Below, in pieces: positions 1 through 8,956 of a stretch of 64,000 nucleotides of DNA; within the stretch, counting starts at the first letter, position 1, and the number at the start of each line of letters is the position of its first letter. The stretch is from assembly GCF_002874775.1 (NCBI RefSeq), contig NZ_CP020991.1, forward strand, positions 1,741,225 through 1,805,224, written 5' to 3'. The stretch is from Monoglobus pectinilyticus. GTDB lineage: Bacteria > Bacillota > Clostridia > Monoglobales > Monoglobaceae. A model generated the notes under the pieces. That model was not told where the DNA came from and did no database searches. It saw only the letters and a program-made list of their open reading frames with translations. Both the position numbers and the translations under genes were made by a program.

Positions 1-2245
1 CTGTGTCTTCTATAATAAATATTCCTCCGCTGTCTTTCAGCTGCCGTATTTCATTTTCATACAGCGATACGCTGTACGCATAACTCTTTCGGAGCAATTT
101 GGTCTTTTGGCTGATTTCTGAGCGTCCGTTTAAGTTGTTAATTATTTCAGCTCCGTCTTCATATGGAACAAGCACAGAATATGTTTCGCTGCCGATAACT
201 GAAAAATTATCCCCGGCTGCCGCAAAGGCTTGTTTTAAAAAAGGCAGAGGTCTTGCAGTGTGAGATTCGATTGAAAATTCGTTTTTCGAAAGCAGACAAA
301 CAAGTGAATCTTCTTTAGGCAGTTTTACCACATAGTCAAACTCGCTTAAATTGCTTGTTGGGACTTTTAGATATTCGTTGTAATACGCTTCTATTGCTTC
401 ACGTGAGAGCAAATCAATATTTTTTCTGCGGGACATCACGGCTTCAGTGCATTCTTTTGCTTTTGCTATCTCAGGGAGACTTGAGAGATTTTCACCCTCG
501 GCCCGTATAAGATATACTTCACGCAGTCCGTTGAACTCTCCTTCTCTGTTGCACCGTCCTGCCGTCTGAATCAAACTGTCAATACCGGCTAAAGCTCTTA
601 CAGCGCACGAAAATGATAAATCAACGCCGGCCTCTATCAGCTGGGTGCTTATTACCACAAGTTTTTCAGCTGAATCAATATTGGCCTTATTATTCAGCTT
701 TTGCGTCCGTTCTTTAATTTCTTTGATTAGTTTATCTCTATGTGCACGGCAGAGTTTGGTGGTTAGCAAAATTTTCCGGCAGTCAGAATTTATGGAATCA
801 TATACGGCGCGGGCGGTCTTGGTAGTGTTAAACACCAGCAGGACAGACGGGTTTCTTATTAAACGTTCGTTGACGAACTCTGCTATTTTTTCATAGTTCA
901 TACTTTTATCGCTTAGATTTATAGCTTTAACCCTTTTGAGAGCTCCGTCAGTTTCTGAACTGTAAGGAACAATATCAGGAGGAACACTGAGTTTTATTGG
1001 ATGTTCGCTTTCGTTTGACTGCGGCATGGTGGCTGTGCATAAAATTATGGTGGAGCCGCATACTTTGTGCAGAAAGTTTATTGCTTCGTTAAATAGGCTT
1101 AAAGTTTTAATTGGTACCGCCTGAACCTCGTCTATAATGATAACAGAGTTGCAAAGGGCATTCATACGGCGCTGGCAGCCTGGTTTTCGTTTATATATGG
1201 AGTTAAGAAGCTGAACCACTGTTGTAAGTATTACCGGCGCGTTCCACCTCTGTGTATATAATGAATATTTTTCGTCATCATCGTTGATGAAAGCTGAATG
1301 GTGTTCCAAAACCATATCATCACCGCAAATCTCTCTGATTGCGTCAGCGGTTTGGTCAAGAATTGTGGTGTATGGTATAACATAATAAATATGGCCGCAA
1401 TTATGCTTTTGGGCATGATGAAGTGCAAATCTCAATGATGACAGTGTTTTTCCGCCGCCGGTCGGAACATTGAGCCTGTATATTCCTTTGTTATCGGAAA
1501 AATCACAGCATTTTTGAGACACTTCGCATCTAATTTTGTTTAGTGTTGTGTTTGGGGAAAATGACGCGGCTTTGGCTTCCATTTTATTTACGGCTTCTGA
1601 CCAATCAATCGGCTCAGCTAAAAGAGGGTCTATATCAGCCTCAAAGCAGTATGCGTCATAGCGGTCGCTGTCTACCAAAGCAGAAAATAAAAGCTTTTGC
1701 AGCATTCCGCAGGAAAAAGCGTTGAACGGTTTCATCTTTGCTATAAAATCTCTTACTTCTGCAACAGCCTTTTTATAAAGTTCTTTAATTTTATTTTCGC
1801 TGATTACAGTTTCAAAAAATATTTCGGCTGCCTTTTGATAAAAATTGTCAGTTGTATTCATTTTGTTTAAGAAGCCGTTTTCCGCATCTACGGTAATGCA
1901 GTCAAAAAGCCCGGTATGGTGCGAATATACCGCGTCTATAATAAGCTGAGCTGTATACTGCTCGATAACGTCTGCCGCCGACGTATAAAAGTTTCGGTAA
2001 ATATATAGAGCTCCGGTTTGTGCGTGATGAACAGTTCCGCGCGCCGAACTGTCGTTTTTGCGTATGTATTCCTGAAACTCGGGAGACGCCTTTCCCATAT
2101 CATGAATCAATCCTGTCAAGTATCCCAAAATCCCAAGACCTGCTTTTTTCATTGTTTTTGAACAAAGAACCGCAGCATTTTCAGAATGATTTAAAATTGT
2201 TTGTGTTTTGTCTTTATCGCTAATATATCGGGCTATAATATCCAC
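1..2245 (-). CDS. cas3: CRISPR-associated helicase/nuclease Cas3 (type I), C-terminus beyond window
   Basis: Seen: reading frame of 748 codons from a GTG at 2245 (GGAGA Shine-Dalgarno 6 bases upstream) to the window edge. An N-terminal HD nuclease domain shows His20, LIHDMGK with His48-Asp49, VHH around 73-74 and SHH around 108-110. The helicase part shows Walker A PTGGGKT near residue 260, a DEVQ (DExH-like) box near 372, a CTATMP motif III and QTAGRCNREG (motif VI) near 563. Known: in type I CRISPR systems Cas3 is recruited by Cascade to R-loops, where it unwinds and degrades the non-target DNA strand. Inference: Cas3 proteins of this layout are about 750-850 residues, so only a short C-terminal part is missing. 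It reads leftward, so the other cas genes and the array probably lie left of position 1. The subtype cannot be set from Cas3 alone. Confidence 0.93.
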   Translation of the reverse strand, partial: MDIIARYISDKDKTQTILNHSENAAVLCSKTMKKAGLGILGYLTGLIHDMGKASPEFQEYIRKNDSSARGTVHHAQTGALYIYRNFYTSAADVIEQYTAQLIIDAVYSHHTGLFDCITVDAENGFLNKMNTTDNFYQKAAEIFFETVISENKIKELYKKAVAEVRDFIAKMKPFNAFSCGMLQKLLFSALVDSDRYDAYCFEADIDPLLAEPIDWSEAVNKMEAKAASFSPNTTLNKIRCEVSQKCCDFSDNKGIYRLNVPTGGGKTLSSLRFALHHAQKHNCGHIYYVIPYTTILDQTADAIREICGDDMVLEHHSAFINDDDEKYSLYTQRWNAPVILTTVVQLLNSIYKRKPGCQRRMNALCNSVIIIDEVQAVPIKTLSLFNEAINFLHKVCGSTIILCTATMPQSNESEHPIKLSVPPDIVPYSSETDGALKRVKAINLSDKSMNYEKIAEFVNERLIRNPSVLLVFNTTKTARAVYDSINSDCRKILLTTKLCRAHRDKLIKEIKERTQKLNNKANIDSAEKLVVISTQLIEAGVDLSFSCAVRALAGIDSLIQTAGRCNREGEFNGLREVYLIRAEGENLSSLPEIAKAKECTEAVMSRRKNIDLLSREAIEAYYNEYLKVPTSNLSEFDYVVKLPKEDSLVCLLSKNEFSIESHTARPLPFLKQAFAAAGDNFSVIGSETYSVLVPYEDGAEIINNLNGRSEISQKTKLLRKSYAYSVSLYENEIRQLKDSGGIFIIEDT

Positions 2246-2294
2246 TTTTATCTCCGTATGTTAAAACATTAAAAAATTTATTGTAATTTGTTAT

Positions 2295-2324
2295 ATTATA
2301 AAATAAAAAGAAAAAATTTTGCAA
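2295..2324 (-). promoter_or_regulatory. Putative promoter of cas3
   Basis: On the minus strand TATAAT (2295-2300) lies 18 bases downstream of TTGCAA (2319-2324), giving a leader of about 45 bases before the GTG start. The surrounding AT-rich DNA makes chance matches likely. Confidence 0.4.
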
Positions 2325-2365
2325 GACATTTGTGATATTTGTTAAAAATAATTATTTGTAGACTT

Positions 2366-2411
2366 AAAAACGTATACGCCATAGGGCACAAGACAGCGCT
2401 TTATGGCGTAT
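2366..2411 (-). terminator. Terminator of the two-component operon
   Basis: ATACGCCATA (2374-2383) pairs with TATGGCGTAT (2402-2411). On the minus strand the stem is followed by ACGTTTTT. It lies 30 bases after the histidine kinase stop and separates that operon from cas3. Confidence 0.7.
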
Positions 2412-2442
2412 TGTTGTATGTTTGAAAATTTATAAAATACGT

Positions 2443-3774
2443 TTATTTAAAAGGCAAAGTTATCTCGATTTTAAGACCGTCTTTATTTTTTGCATTAAAT
2501 GTTCCGCTGTGAGCGGTTATGATTTTATAGGCCATAGGCAGCCCAAGTCCGTGGGCAGTCTTTGGAATTTTATTTAAATTGGTTAAGATTTTTTCATCAG
2601 CACCGGCGCCGTTGTCTTTTATATTAATACATATGTCAGTATCATTTTGCCAAGCCGATATAAAAATTTTGCATCCGTCTTTGTTGTGAACTATACTGTT
2701 GTTTATGAGATTGAACAAGGCGCGTTCAAGAAGCGGCTCATCCCCCATAATTACTGCATTCTCACAGTTTAAATTTAATTCTATTGAATATTTATCGGAT
2801 AACCCGCTGTTTAATATATCCGTAACTATGTTTCTTATTAAAGTGCATATCTTTATCTCTTTTTTTCGGTTAGGCTGCATGTCATACTCTAAAGAAGAAA
2901 CTAAGTTTAAATCTTCAATAAGTTTTTTTATTTTTAAGGTTTGTTCTGTTATTATTTTGGCTTTTTCTTTATTTTCGCCGTCTGTTTCCGAAAACAGTTC
3001 TTCGGAATATCCGAGTATTATCGAAAGAGGCGTCCGTATATCGTGTGAGACGCCTGAGATCCAATTAGAACGGGCGGTATCACGCTGTTTGATTATTTGA
3101 TTTTTTCGTTCTATTGAATCAGATGTAGTATTGATGTTCTTAGCGACTTCTTTAAAAATACCGTTTTCAGACATGTGTACAGGTTTTTCTTGTTTTAAGT
3201 TTTGTATACCTTGTATCAGCATTTTTATTTTTTTATATAGGCCGTTGCCAAAAACGCAGGCTAATAATATAGCAAGGCAAAGATTAAATATCAGTACCGC
3301 CAGTATTCTTTGCGGCAGGGTATCAAACCAATGCATCGAAAACTCAATATTATATTTTCCAACGCTGTTTTTGGGATATCCCAATATAAGGAGACCATAG
3401 TCACAGACTTTCTCATACACCGGATAGTCGTTTAAGAACCAGCGTGATATAACGGCAATATCGTTTATATTATAGCTCGTCGGAATATCGTCCGGCACGT
3501 TTTGCCCCCATACTACGTTTCCGTTTTCATCTATAAGTATACACCACGAACCCTGCGGAACGGCAGTTTCATCGGCAAGAATGTATCCGTCTTCGGTGTA
3601 GGTAAATGCTTCTGATATGCGGCTGAGAGTTTTTGTCTGAGATTCGGGATATATTTTTGCTGTGTCAGCCGCCGTCATAGAGAAGCTGAAAAAGTTTATC
3701 ATCAGCAATAAAATTGATATGCCGGACGCAAGCAGGATAAAAAACGTAAATATTTTTATGGCGGTTTTATTCAT
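2443..3774 (-). CDS. Sensor histidine kinase, probably for the adjacent antimicrobial-peptide ABC exporter
   Basis: 443 residues. A membrane segment at about 7-30 and a second at about 157-178 bracket a roughly 125-residue extracytoplasmic domain. The dimerisation/phosphoacceptor helix carries SHDIRTPLS with His244. The ATPase domain shows an N box (LINNSIVHNKDG), G1 DNGAGAD and G2 HGLGLPMAY. Known: HisKA/HATPase_c kinases of this build phosphorylate an OmpR-family partner. The start overlaps the stop of the upstream response regulator by 8 bases, so the two are translationally coupled. Next door, divergently, is a three-gene ABC exporter, the usual arrangement of bacitracin/lantibiotic-sensing modules; the ligand is inferred, not shown. 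Confidence 0.9.
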   Translation of the reverse strand: MNKTAIKIFTFFILLASGISILLLMINFFSFSMTAADTAKIYPESQTKTLSRISEAFTYTEDGYILADETAVPQGSWCILIDENGNVVWGQNVPDDIPTSYNINDIAVISRWFLNDYPVYEKVCDYGLLILGYPKNSVGKYNIEFSMHWFDTLPQRILAVLIFNLCLAILLACVFGNGLYKKIKMLIQGIQNLKQEKPVHMSENGIFKEVAKNINTTSDSIERKNQIIKQRDTARSNWISGVSHDIRTPLSIILGYSEELFSETDGENKEKAKIITEQTLKIKKLIEDLNLVSSLEYDMQPNRKKEIKICTLIRNIVTDILNSGLSDKYSIELNLNCENAVIMGDEPLLERALFNLINNSIVHNKDGCKIFISAWQNDTDICINIKDNGAGADEKILTNLNKIPKTAHGLGLPMAYKIITAHSGTFNAKNKDGLKIEITLPFK

Positions 3775-4474
3775 TATCTGAAACCTCCAGTTTGTATCCG
3801 AGCCCTTTTACGGTAATAATATGTTTGGGCTTTGAGGGGTCTGTTTCAATCTTTTCTCTAAGACGTCTTATATGCACCATTAATGTGTTTTCGTATCCGT
3901 AGTAACCGTCTCCCCATGCGGCAAGGCATAAAGCGTCATAAGTCACGATGCGGTTTTTGTTTTCATAAAGTTTTTTTAAGATTATAAATTCCTTTGCAGT
4001 TAGCGGAATTTCTTCTTCCCTAAATTTAACTGAAGCGGTTTCAAGATTTATAACTCTGTCCGAGAGTTTAATGTCTGTATTCTTAATAACCGGTTTATAA
4101 GTTCGTTTTAAAACGGCAGTAACTCTTAGAACAAATTCACTTGTAAGGAATGGTTTTACTATATAGTCATCGGCTCCCAGCCCGAGACCGGTGAGCCTGT
4201 CGTCCGCTTCGCCGCGCGCTGTTAAAAAAATAACGGGTGACTGGGAAAACTTCCGTATATCCTCATACAGGGCAAAACCATTGCCGTCCGGAAGGTTTAC
4301 ATCAAGCACGAAAAGGGATATGTTTTGTTCTTTGGCAATTTGCAAAGCATTGCTGCAGTTTTCGGATTTAAAGATGTGATAAAAGCCGCTTTCAAATAGT
4401 TTGTTTTCAAGAAGCTTTAACAATTCTTTTTCATCGTCAACAATAAGTATTTTTTTGTTTTTTATTTCATCCAT
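3767..4474 (-). CDS. OmpR/PhoB-family response regulator
   Basis: 235 residues from the ATG at 4474, which has AGGTGA 5 bases upstream; a GTG at 4483 would overlap that site. The receiver domain shows the acidic pair Asp13-Asp14, phosphoacceptor Asp58 (LDVNLPDG), Thr in FLTARG and Lys in IVKPF. The C-terminal winged helix contains LTAKEFIILKKL, NTLMVHIRRLREKI and VKGLGYKL, typical of OmpR-type DNA-binding domains. It is the first gene of the kinase operon. Its likely target is the direct repeat at 4545-4562 in the intergenic region it shares with the ABC exporter genes. Confidence 0.92.
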   Translation of the reverse strand: MDEIKNKKILIVDDEKELLKLLENKLFESGFYHIFKSENCSNALQIAKEQNISLFVLDVNLPDGNGFALYEDIRKFSQSPVIFLTARGEADDRLTGLGLGADDYIVKPFLTSEFVLRVTAVLKRTYKPVIKNTDIKLSDRVINLETASVKFREEEIPLTAKEFIILKKLYENKNRIVTYDALCLAAWGDGYYGYENTLMVHIRRLREKIETDPSKPKHIITVKGLGYKLEVSDNE

Positions 4475-4544
4475 TTTTATCACCTGACTGTATTATACCA
4501 TAATCGGCTGATAGATAAAGCGAATAATTTTAATTTTTTCTGAT

Positions 4545-4607
4545 TTAAGGTCAGCTTAAGGTTAAGTTAAGTCTGATGAAAGAATGAGGTGTTAAAATTG
4601 TTATAAA
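4545..4607 (+). promoter_or_regulatory. Response-regulator box and activated promoter of the ABC exporter operon
   Basis: TTAAGGT at 4545-4551 is repeated at 4556-4562, 11 bases start to start, followed by the related TTAAGTTAAG. Direct repeats about one helical turn apart are the usual target of OmpR-family dimers. A TATAAA (4602-4607) lies downstream without a recognisable -35, as expected for an activator-dependent promoter. Confidence 0.6.
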
Positions 4608-4631
4608 TTAAATGAGAAAGGAAGTTTTATC

Positions 4632-5366
4632 ATGTCAAATCAAATAGTAAGAACGTTCGGATTATCTAAAAGATATGGTGATTCACTGTCTGTCAGTAAT
4701 TTGGATATGACAGTAAGCGAAGGGAAAATATATGGTTTTTTGGGACCAAACGGAGCGGGAAAAAGCACCACGCTTAAGATGCTGCTGGGTCTTGTCCGCC
4801 CTTCCGGCGGAGAAATTGATGTATTCGGCAAACGGTTTAACTCAAAAAATAGAATGAAAATTCTTAAAAATATTGGCTCGCTGATAGAAACGCCCTCGTA
4901 TTACGGACATTTAACCGGAAAAGAAAATTTGGAAATAATTCAGACTATACTCAAAGTTCCAAAATCTAATATTGACAAGGTGCTTAAAATAGTGCGCCTT
5001 GAGTCCCAGGCTGAGAAAAAGGTCAGGGCGTATTCACTGGGAATGAAGCAGAGACTTGGGATTGCTTCAGCGATGCTGGCGTTTCCTAAATTACTGATAC
5101 TGGACGAGCCGACAAATGGGCTTGACCCGTCGGGAATACAGGAAATCAGGGATTTGATACGGTCTTTGCCGAAAAAGTATGGAATGACTGTGATAGTTTC
5201 AAGCCACTTGCTTTCGGAGATAGACCAAATGGCAGACGATATTGGAATAATAGCTAAAGGGCGTATGATGTTTCAAGGCAGTCTTGAAGCGCTTCATACT
5301 ATGGGAGAAGGAAAAAGCCTTGAGGAAATTTTCTTAGAGTTAACAAAAGGGGAGGAGAGCCTGTGA
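4632..5366 (+). CDS. ABC transporter ATPase, bacitracin/lantibiotic export or immunity type (BcrA/LanF-like)
   Basis: 244 residues. Walker A GPNGAGKST (38-46), Q-loop region around IGSLIETPSYY, signature SLGMKQR (the variant typical of the BcrA/LanF/drug-exporter group rather than LSGGQ), Walker B LLILDEPTNGLDPSG and switch His in SSHLLSE. Known: such ATPases power two small ABC-2 permeases that remove peptide antibiotics from the membrane. The stop overlaps the next gene by 4 bases and the third gene follows closely, so one operon. Regulation is probably by the divergent two-component system through the TTAAGGT boxes. It could instead serve another peptide or lipid substrate. Confidence 0.9.
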   Translation: MSNQIVRTFGLSKRYGDSLSVSNLDMTVSEGKIYGFLGPNGAGKSTTLKMLLGLVRPSGGEIDVFGKRFNSKNRMKILKNIGSLIETPSYYGHLTGKENLEIIQTILKVPKSNIDKVLKIVRLESQAEKKVRAYSLGMKQRLGIASAMLAFPKLLILDEPTNGLDPSGIQEIRDLIRSLPKKYGMTVIVSSHLLSEIDQMADDIGIIAKGRMMFQGSLEALHTMGEGKSLEEIFLELTKGEESL

Positions 5367-6109
5367 AGAGATATTTATTTTGTGAGTATAAGAAAACAAG
5401 AAGAAAATATATTTTTGTTATGGCAGTTGCCATAACCGCCGTGGCGTTATGCTGGGGATTATATGGAAAGTATAATGAGAGCGCATTAAAAAGCGGCTGG
5501 ATGATGATGCTCTATCAGCTTCCGCTTTTGAATACAATTTTTATGCCGCTGCTGTCAATTGTAGTCGCCTCAAGATTTGCCGGTATAGAAACCTCAATGA
5601 TGAAACAATTATGTTCGGTTATGCCGAAGCAAAGACTGTACGACGCTAAACTTATATATAGCTTATCTATTATACTTTTATCTTTGTTAATACAGTTTGT
5701 CTCAGTTTATATAGCAGGCAGATGTTTTGGATTCAGCGGCAGGTTTCCTATAGAATTGTATGCCTTATATTTTATGTTTACAATAGTTCCGGCCGTGGAA
5801 ATATATGTTTTTCAATTCAGTGTTTCTATGCTTTTTAAAAATCAGGCAGTTCCGTTTTTTATTGGAGCGATTGGAGAATTTATTGGATTATTTGCACTGT
5901 TTCTTCCACAATACCCATGGATAAGAAACTCGGTTATTTGGGGTCATTACGGAGCTCTTCAGTTTGTGGGAGGGGATTGGGACAAAGTGACAAGGATAAG
6001 CACGTTTTACTTAATGGATATCAATTGGGTTATGTTTGCAGTATCGATATTATTATGCGTAGCCTTTTATTTTATAGGACGGACTTTATTTGTCCGCAAG
6101 GAGGTATAA
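5363..6109 (+). CDS. ABC-2 type permease subunit, LanE/MutE-like
   Basis: 248 residues from GTG at 5363, overlapping the ATPase stop (GTGA). About six hydrophobic segments and no soluble domain, which fits the short permeases of lantibiotic-immunity exporters. The order ATPase, permease, permease matches the LanFEG / bacitracin-exporter arrangement. Family assignment rests on hydropathy, size and context; sequence is poorly conserved in this group. Confidence 0.8.
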   Translation: MKRYLFCEYKKTRRKYIFVMAVAITAVALCWGLYGKYNESALKSGWMMMLYQLPLLNTIFMPLLSIVVASRFAGIETSMMKQLCSVMPKQRLYDAKLIYSLSIILLSLLIQFVSVYIAGRCFGFSGRFPIELYALYFMFTIVPAVEIYVFQFSVSMLFKNQAVPFFIGAIGEFIGLFALFLPQYPWIRNSVIWGHYGALQFVGGDWDKVTRISTFYLMDINWVMFAVSILLCVAFYFIGRTLFVRKEV

Positions 6110-6111
6110 AA

Positions 6112-6840
6112 ATGATTTTAAGTATTATAAATGCTGACAGAAAAAAGTTAAAAAGAGCGCCGCTGTGGCTTGCTTTTATATTTATGCCGATAATCCCAGC
6201 CTTGCTGGGCACTTTGAATTATTCAGCCAATTTGGAAATATTGGAAAACGGCTGGTATAGTCTCTGGACGCAGAACACTCTGTTTACATGTTATTTTTTT
6301 CTGCCGATAATGCTGGGTATTTACTGCTCATATTTAATCAGTATTGAAAGAGCGAATCATAACTGGAATAAGGTGCTTTCAATGCCCGTCCCGGTTTGGC
6401 AGATATTTTTGTCAAAGCTGATAATTTCTTCGTTTATGTTGATTATCAGCGAGATCTGGATAGGTGTTTTATTCATTGTTTCAGGAAATTTGGCGGGTAT
6501 TGACTCTGCGCTTCCTTCGGAATTGCTTGTTTGGCTGGGGTGCGGAACTTTGGGCGGAATAGTTTTGGTGTCTGCCCAGCTTTTGGTTTCTTTAATAATT
6601 AAGAACTTTGCAGCCCCTGTCGGTATAGCTTTAATAGGCGGACTTTCGGGTTTAGCCGCGCTGGCAAAAGGTTTCGGCCATATATACCCATATTCGCTTA
6701 TGGCGTTTGGAATGAATTCTAATGCGCCTCAGCGTCTAATGGAAGGGGGATATTTAAATTTTACTTTGACATGTATTATCTATATTGTTATTTTCACAAC
6801 AATCGGAAGCGTCTATCTTTCAGTAAAGGAACAAAAATAA
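6112..6840 (+). CDS. Second ABC-2 type permease subunit, LanG-like
   Basis: 242 residues from the ATG at 6112, preceded by AAGGAGG 7 bases upstream; the longer open frame back to 5917 only overlaps the previous gene and is not needed. About six membrane segments. Only two bases separate it from the previous stop. With the two preceding genes it would form a complete exporter of one ATPase dimer plus two different permeases. A strong terminator follows. Confidence 0.82.
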   Translation: MILSIINADRKKLKRAPLWLAFIFMPIIPALLGTLNYSANLEILENGWYSLWTQNTLFTCYFFLPIMLGIYCSYLISIERANHNWNKVLSMPVPVWQIFLSKLIISSFMLIISEIWIGVLFIVSGNLAGIDSALPSELLVWLGCGTLGGIVLVSAQLLVSLIIKNFAAPVGIALIGGLSGLAALAKGFGHIYPYSLMAFGMNSNAPQRLMEGGYLNFTLTCIIYIVIFTTIGSVYLSVKEQK

Positions 6841-6854
6841 ATAACATAGTTAAT

Positions 6855-6892
6855 AAGACTGTGGCTGATGATTTGCAGCCACAGTCTTTATT
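6855..6892 (+). terminator. Rho-independent terminator of the ABC exporter operon
   Basis: AAGACTGTGGCTG (6855-6867) is perfectly complementary to CAGCCACAGTCTT (6876-6888), followed by TTATTAATT. It starts 15 bases after the stop codon. Confidence 0.85.
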
Positions 6893-7245
6893 AATTGAAA
6901 GCAAGCTTCAGCTTACATACGTTTATATGGGTGAAGATTTAAAGTGTTTTGCCATATGTCAGTGCTTGTTTATGCCATATCGCCTGTAAGCCGCAGGATT
7001 TCACATGTTAAACGACACTTTTAATATATCAGCACAGATTTTATTATATTCTAAAAGTTTCTTGTTTTTACCTTTCTGTATATTTACTGCTTTTGGGTTA
7101 CAATTATATTTTATTAAATAAAATTATATTGCCGATTAAAATAATTTATAGAGGTATTTATATAAATTGTTTGTTGGATTTTGTTTACACATTAGGGTAT
7201 TAAAGCATAAATACATTGATTTATATTTTCACCTATTTTACCGGT
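6893..7245. other. Non-coding stretch
   Basis: AT-rich DNA between the exporter terminator and the small regulator. No convincing reading frame, RNA gene or repeat was seen. Confidence 0.5.
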
Positions 7246-7440
7246 TTATTTGCTGTTTAAAAAACTTTCTATATCCTCCGGTGTTATCTTGCCGTGTTCT
7301 TTTTCAAAATCGTCAATAAGCGAGCGCATTAAATACAATATTTGACCGCTGCCGCTTCTGCCGTTATACCTGGCGACATAATAAAACTTGTTAAGAAAAT
7401 CTGAATCTACTCTAATGCTAATATGTTTTTTCTTATTCAT
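7246..7440 (-). CDS. Small ribbon-helix-helix-like DNA-binding protein
   Basis: 64 residues with GGAGGG 9 bases upstream of ATG. The N-terminus HISIRVDSDFLNKFYYVA has the alternating hydrophobic strand followed by a helix expected of Arc/MetJ/CopG-type proteins, then a second helix (SGQILYLMRSLIDDFEKEHG) and an acidic tail. Known: RHH proteins bind palindromic or tandem operators as dimers of dimers and often repress their own promoter, including as antitoxins. The divergent intergenic region has two copies of a CACTAA-N3-TTAGTG palindrome, which supports autoregulation. No toxin gene is recognisable beside it. Fold assignment is by pattern only. Confidence 0.65.
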   Translation of the reverse strand: MNKKKHISIRVDSDFLNKFYYVARYNGRSGSGQILYLMRSLIDDFEKEHGKITPEDIESFLNSK

Positions 7441-7467
7441 AAGTATTCCCTCCTATAATTAATACTG

Positions 7468-7547
7468 CACTAAGTTTTAGTGATTTATGAATTGATTTTA
7501 CACTACAAATGTGATATAATTTCACAAATGCACTAAGTATTAGTGCA
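7468..7547. promoter_or_regulatory. Two palindromic operators around a divergent promoter
   Basis: CACTAAGTTTTAGTG (7468-7482) and TGCACTAAGTATTAGTGCA (7529-7547) share CACTAA-N3-TTAGTG; their centres are 63 bases apart, about six helical turns. Between them a plus-strand promoter TTGATT (7492-7497), 17 bases, TATAAT (7515-7520) would start transcription just before the second palindrome. The first palindrome sits about 30 bases before the regulator start codon. This geometry fits an autorepressor controlling both directions. Confidence 0.65.
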
Positions 7548-7570
7548 CAATATTTAAAGGAGAAATTTAC

Positions 7571-7726
7571 GTGAAAAATATAAAATATAAAATTCATAGA
7601 ATTTATCGTCTTGCTTCTAAAGTAAACTTATATTTAAACTTATCTGTAAAACCTGACGATAAACGTATAAAAGCAGGACTTAATGAGATTAAAACAGTTA
7701 TAGAAAAAATATTATCAGAGAGCTAA
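7571..7726 (+). CDS. Basic 51-residue protein of unknown function
   Basis: GTG start at 7571 with AAAGGAG 9 bases upstream and a consensus-like promoter at 7492-7520. The product has a lysine-rich N-terminus (MKNIKYKIHRIYRLASK), then two short helices ending IEKILSES. It resembles nothing I recognise. It lies divergent from the RHH-like regulator and shares its operators, so it is probably regulated by it; a toxin, regulator or small accessory role are all open. Confidence 0.5.
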   Translation: MKNIKYKIHRIYRLASKVNLYLNLSVKPDDKRIKAGLNEIKTVIEKILSES

Positions 7727-8385
7727 GAAGAAATATAAAAGTGTCTTTTTAGGTATATTTTTAATATTTAATAAATAGAAAAAAGTTTATTTTTAAGTAT
7801 AAACGCGATAGAGGAAGTATTATTAATAATATATGAAAATAAAAATATATTTAATTGAATTTTTTGTGATAAAATTAGGTATAACTTTATATAACATATA
7901 TTAAAAAGTTTAAACATTTTTATATAAATATTTTATTATATTTCTGCATTATTAAATCAGGTTTTATCCGCTGTAAAAGCAGAGGAGTCCCGGTAAAATT
8001 TTAAATTTTATTTTATGATAATGTTATGCTGTCTGATTATATGAACGCTGTGCATTCAATAGCAGTTCTAGTAAAAGATACTTAATTATTGAAAGCTATT
8101 GTAAGTTAATTTAATTATAACACGCGCACTTTAAAAAGGTTAAGTCACAGATTATAAATTAGAAAAACGAATTTTTTGTATTCAAATCAACTTTTCTGTC
8201 CGCCATATTAACGTCTTTAAGCTGCTAACATTTTAATAAGCAGCGGTGTATTTTAACCATCCTAAAAACACAATATATAGTAATAAATAAATTGGGGCAA
8301 ATTTTTTAGAACTCTACCTACAATGTGGAGAGGTTATAATAAAATTAACAGAAATATAAAGATCATATATAAAAAATATGTGTTT

Positions 8386-8638
8386 GCAAGCATCGGAGGG
8401 CTGTGACCACACTTTTCTTAAAAAGTGTGTGTTATACATATGATTTTATTTTGCCATAATCTACAATGTCATTATTATGAATACTCAATGAAGATGAAAT
8501 CTGCCGCGTAGGCGCGCAGTTGCGGTAAAGTTTATTATTAAATAGGATATAATAAACTGTTTTAAATATGTTCACGCTCCGCGTGAGATGACCGCTCACC
8601 TAACGAGGTGTGCGTAAGCACACCCTACCGATGTTCGC
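8386..8638 (-). repeat. Modular four-way-junction repeat, full copy (reverse orientation)
   Basis: Runs from GCAAGCATCGG (8386) to CCGATGTTCGC (8638). It carries a 63-bp-type hairpin module (CACACTTTTC / TTAAAAAGTGTG) just inside the GCAAGC end, a TTCACGCTCCGCGTGA hairpin, and GGTGTGC/GCACACC next to CTCACCTAACGAGG. The upstream flank (from about 8299) is repeated before the next copy, so unit plus flank is a tandem duplication. Confidence 0.85.
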
Positions 8639-8747
8639 TATAGCCGCCATTTTGAAACAAATTTTCTCTTGAACTCCACCTACAATGTGGAGATGTTACT
8701 ATAAAACCAACAGAAATATAAAAATTATATATAAAAAATATGTGTTT

Positions 8748-8956
8748 GCAAGCATCGGTAGGGCTGTGACCACACTTTTCTTAAAAAGTGTGTGTTATAC
8801 ATATGATTTTATTTTGCCATAATCTACAATGTCATTATTATGAATACTCAATGAAGATGAAATCTGCCTCGTAAGGCGCGCAGTCGCGGTAAAGTTTATT
8901 ATTAAATATGATATAATAAACTGTTTTAAATACGTTCACGCTCCGCGTGATATGAC
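8748..8956 (-). repeat. Modular repeat, truncated second copy
   Basis: Near-identical to 8386-8590, including flank and hairpins. It stops after the CACGCTCCGCGTGA hairpin and lacks the distal GTGTGC arm and CCGATGTTCGC end. The two copies are about 362 bases apart, start to start. Confidence 0.8.
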
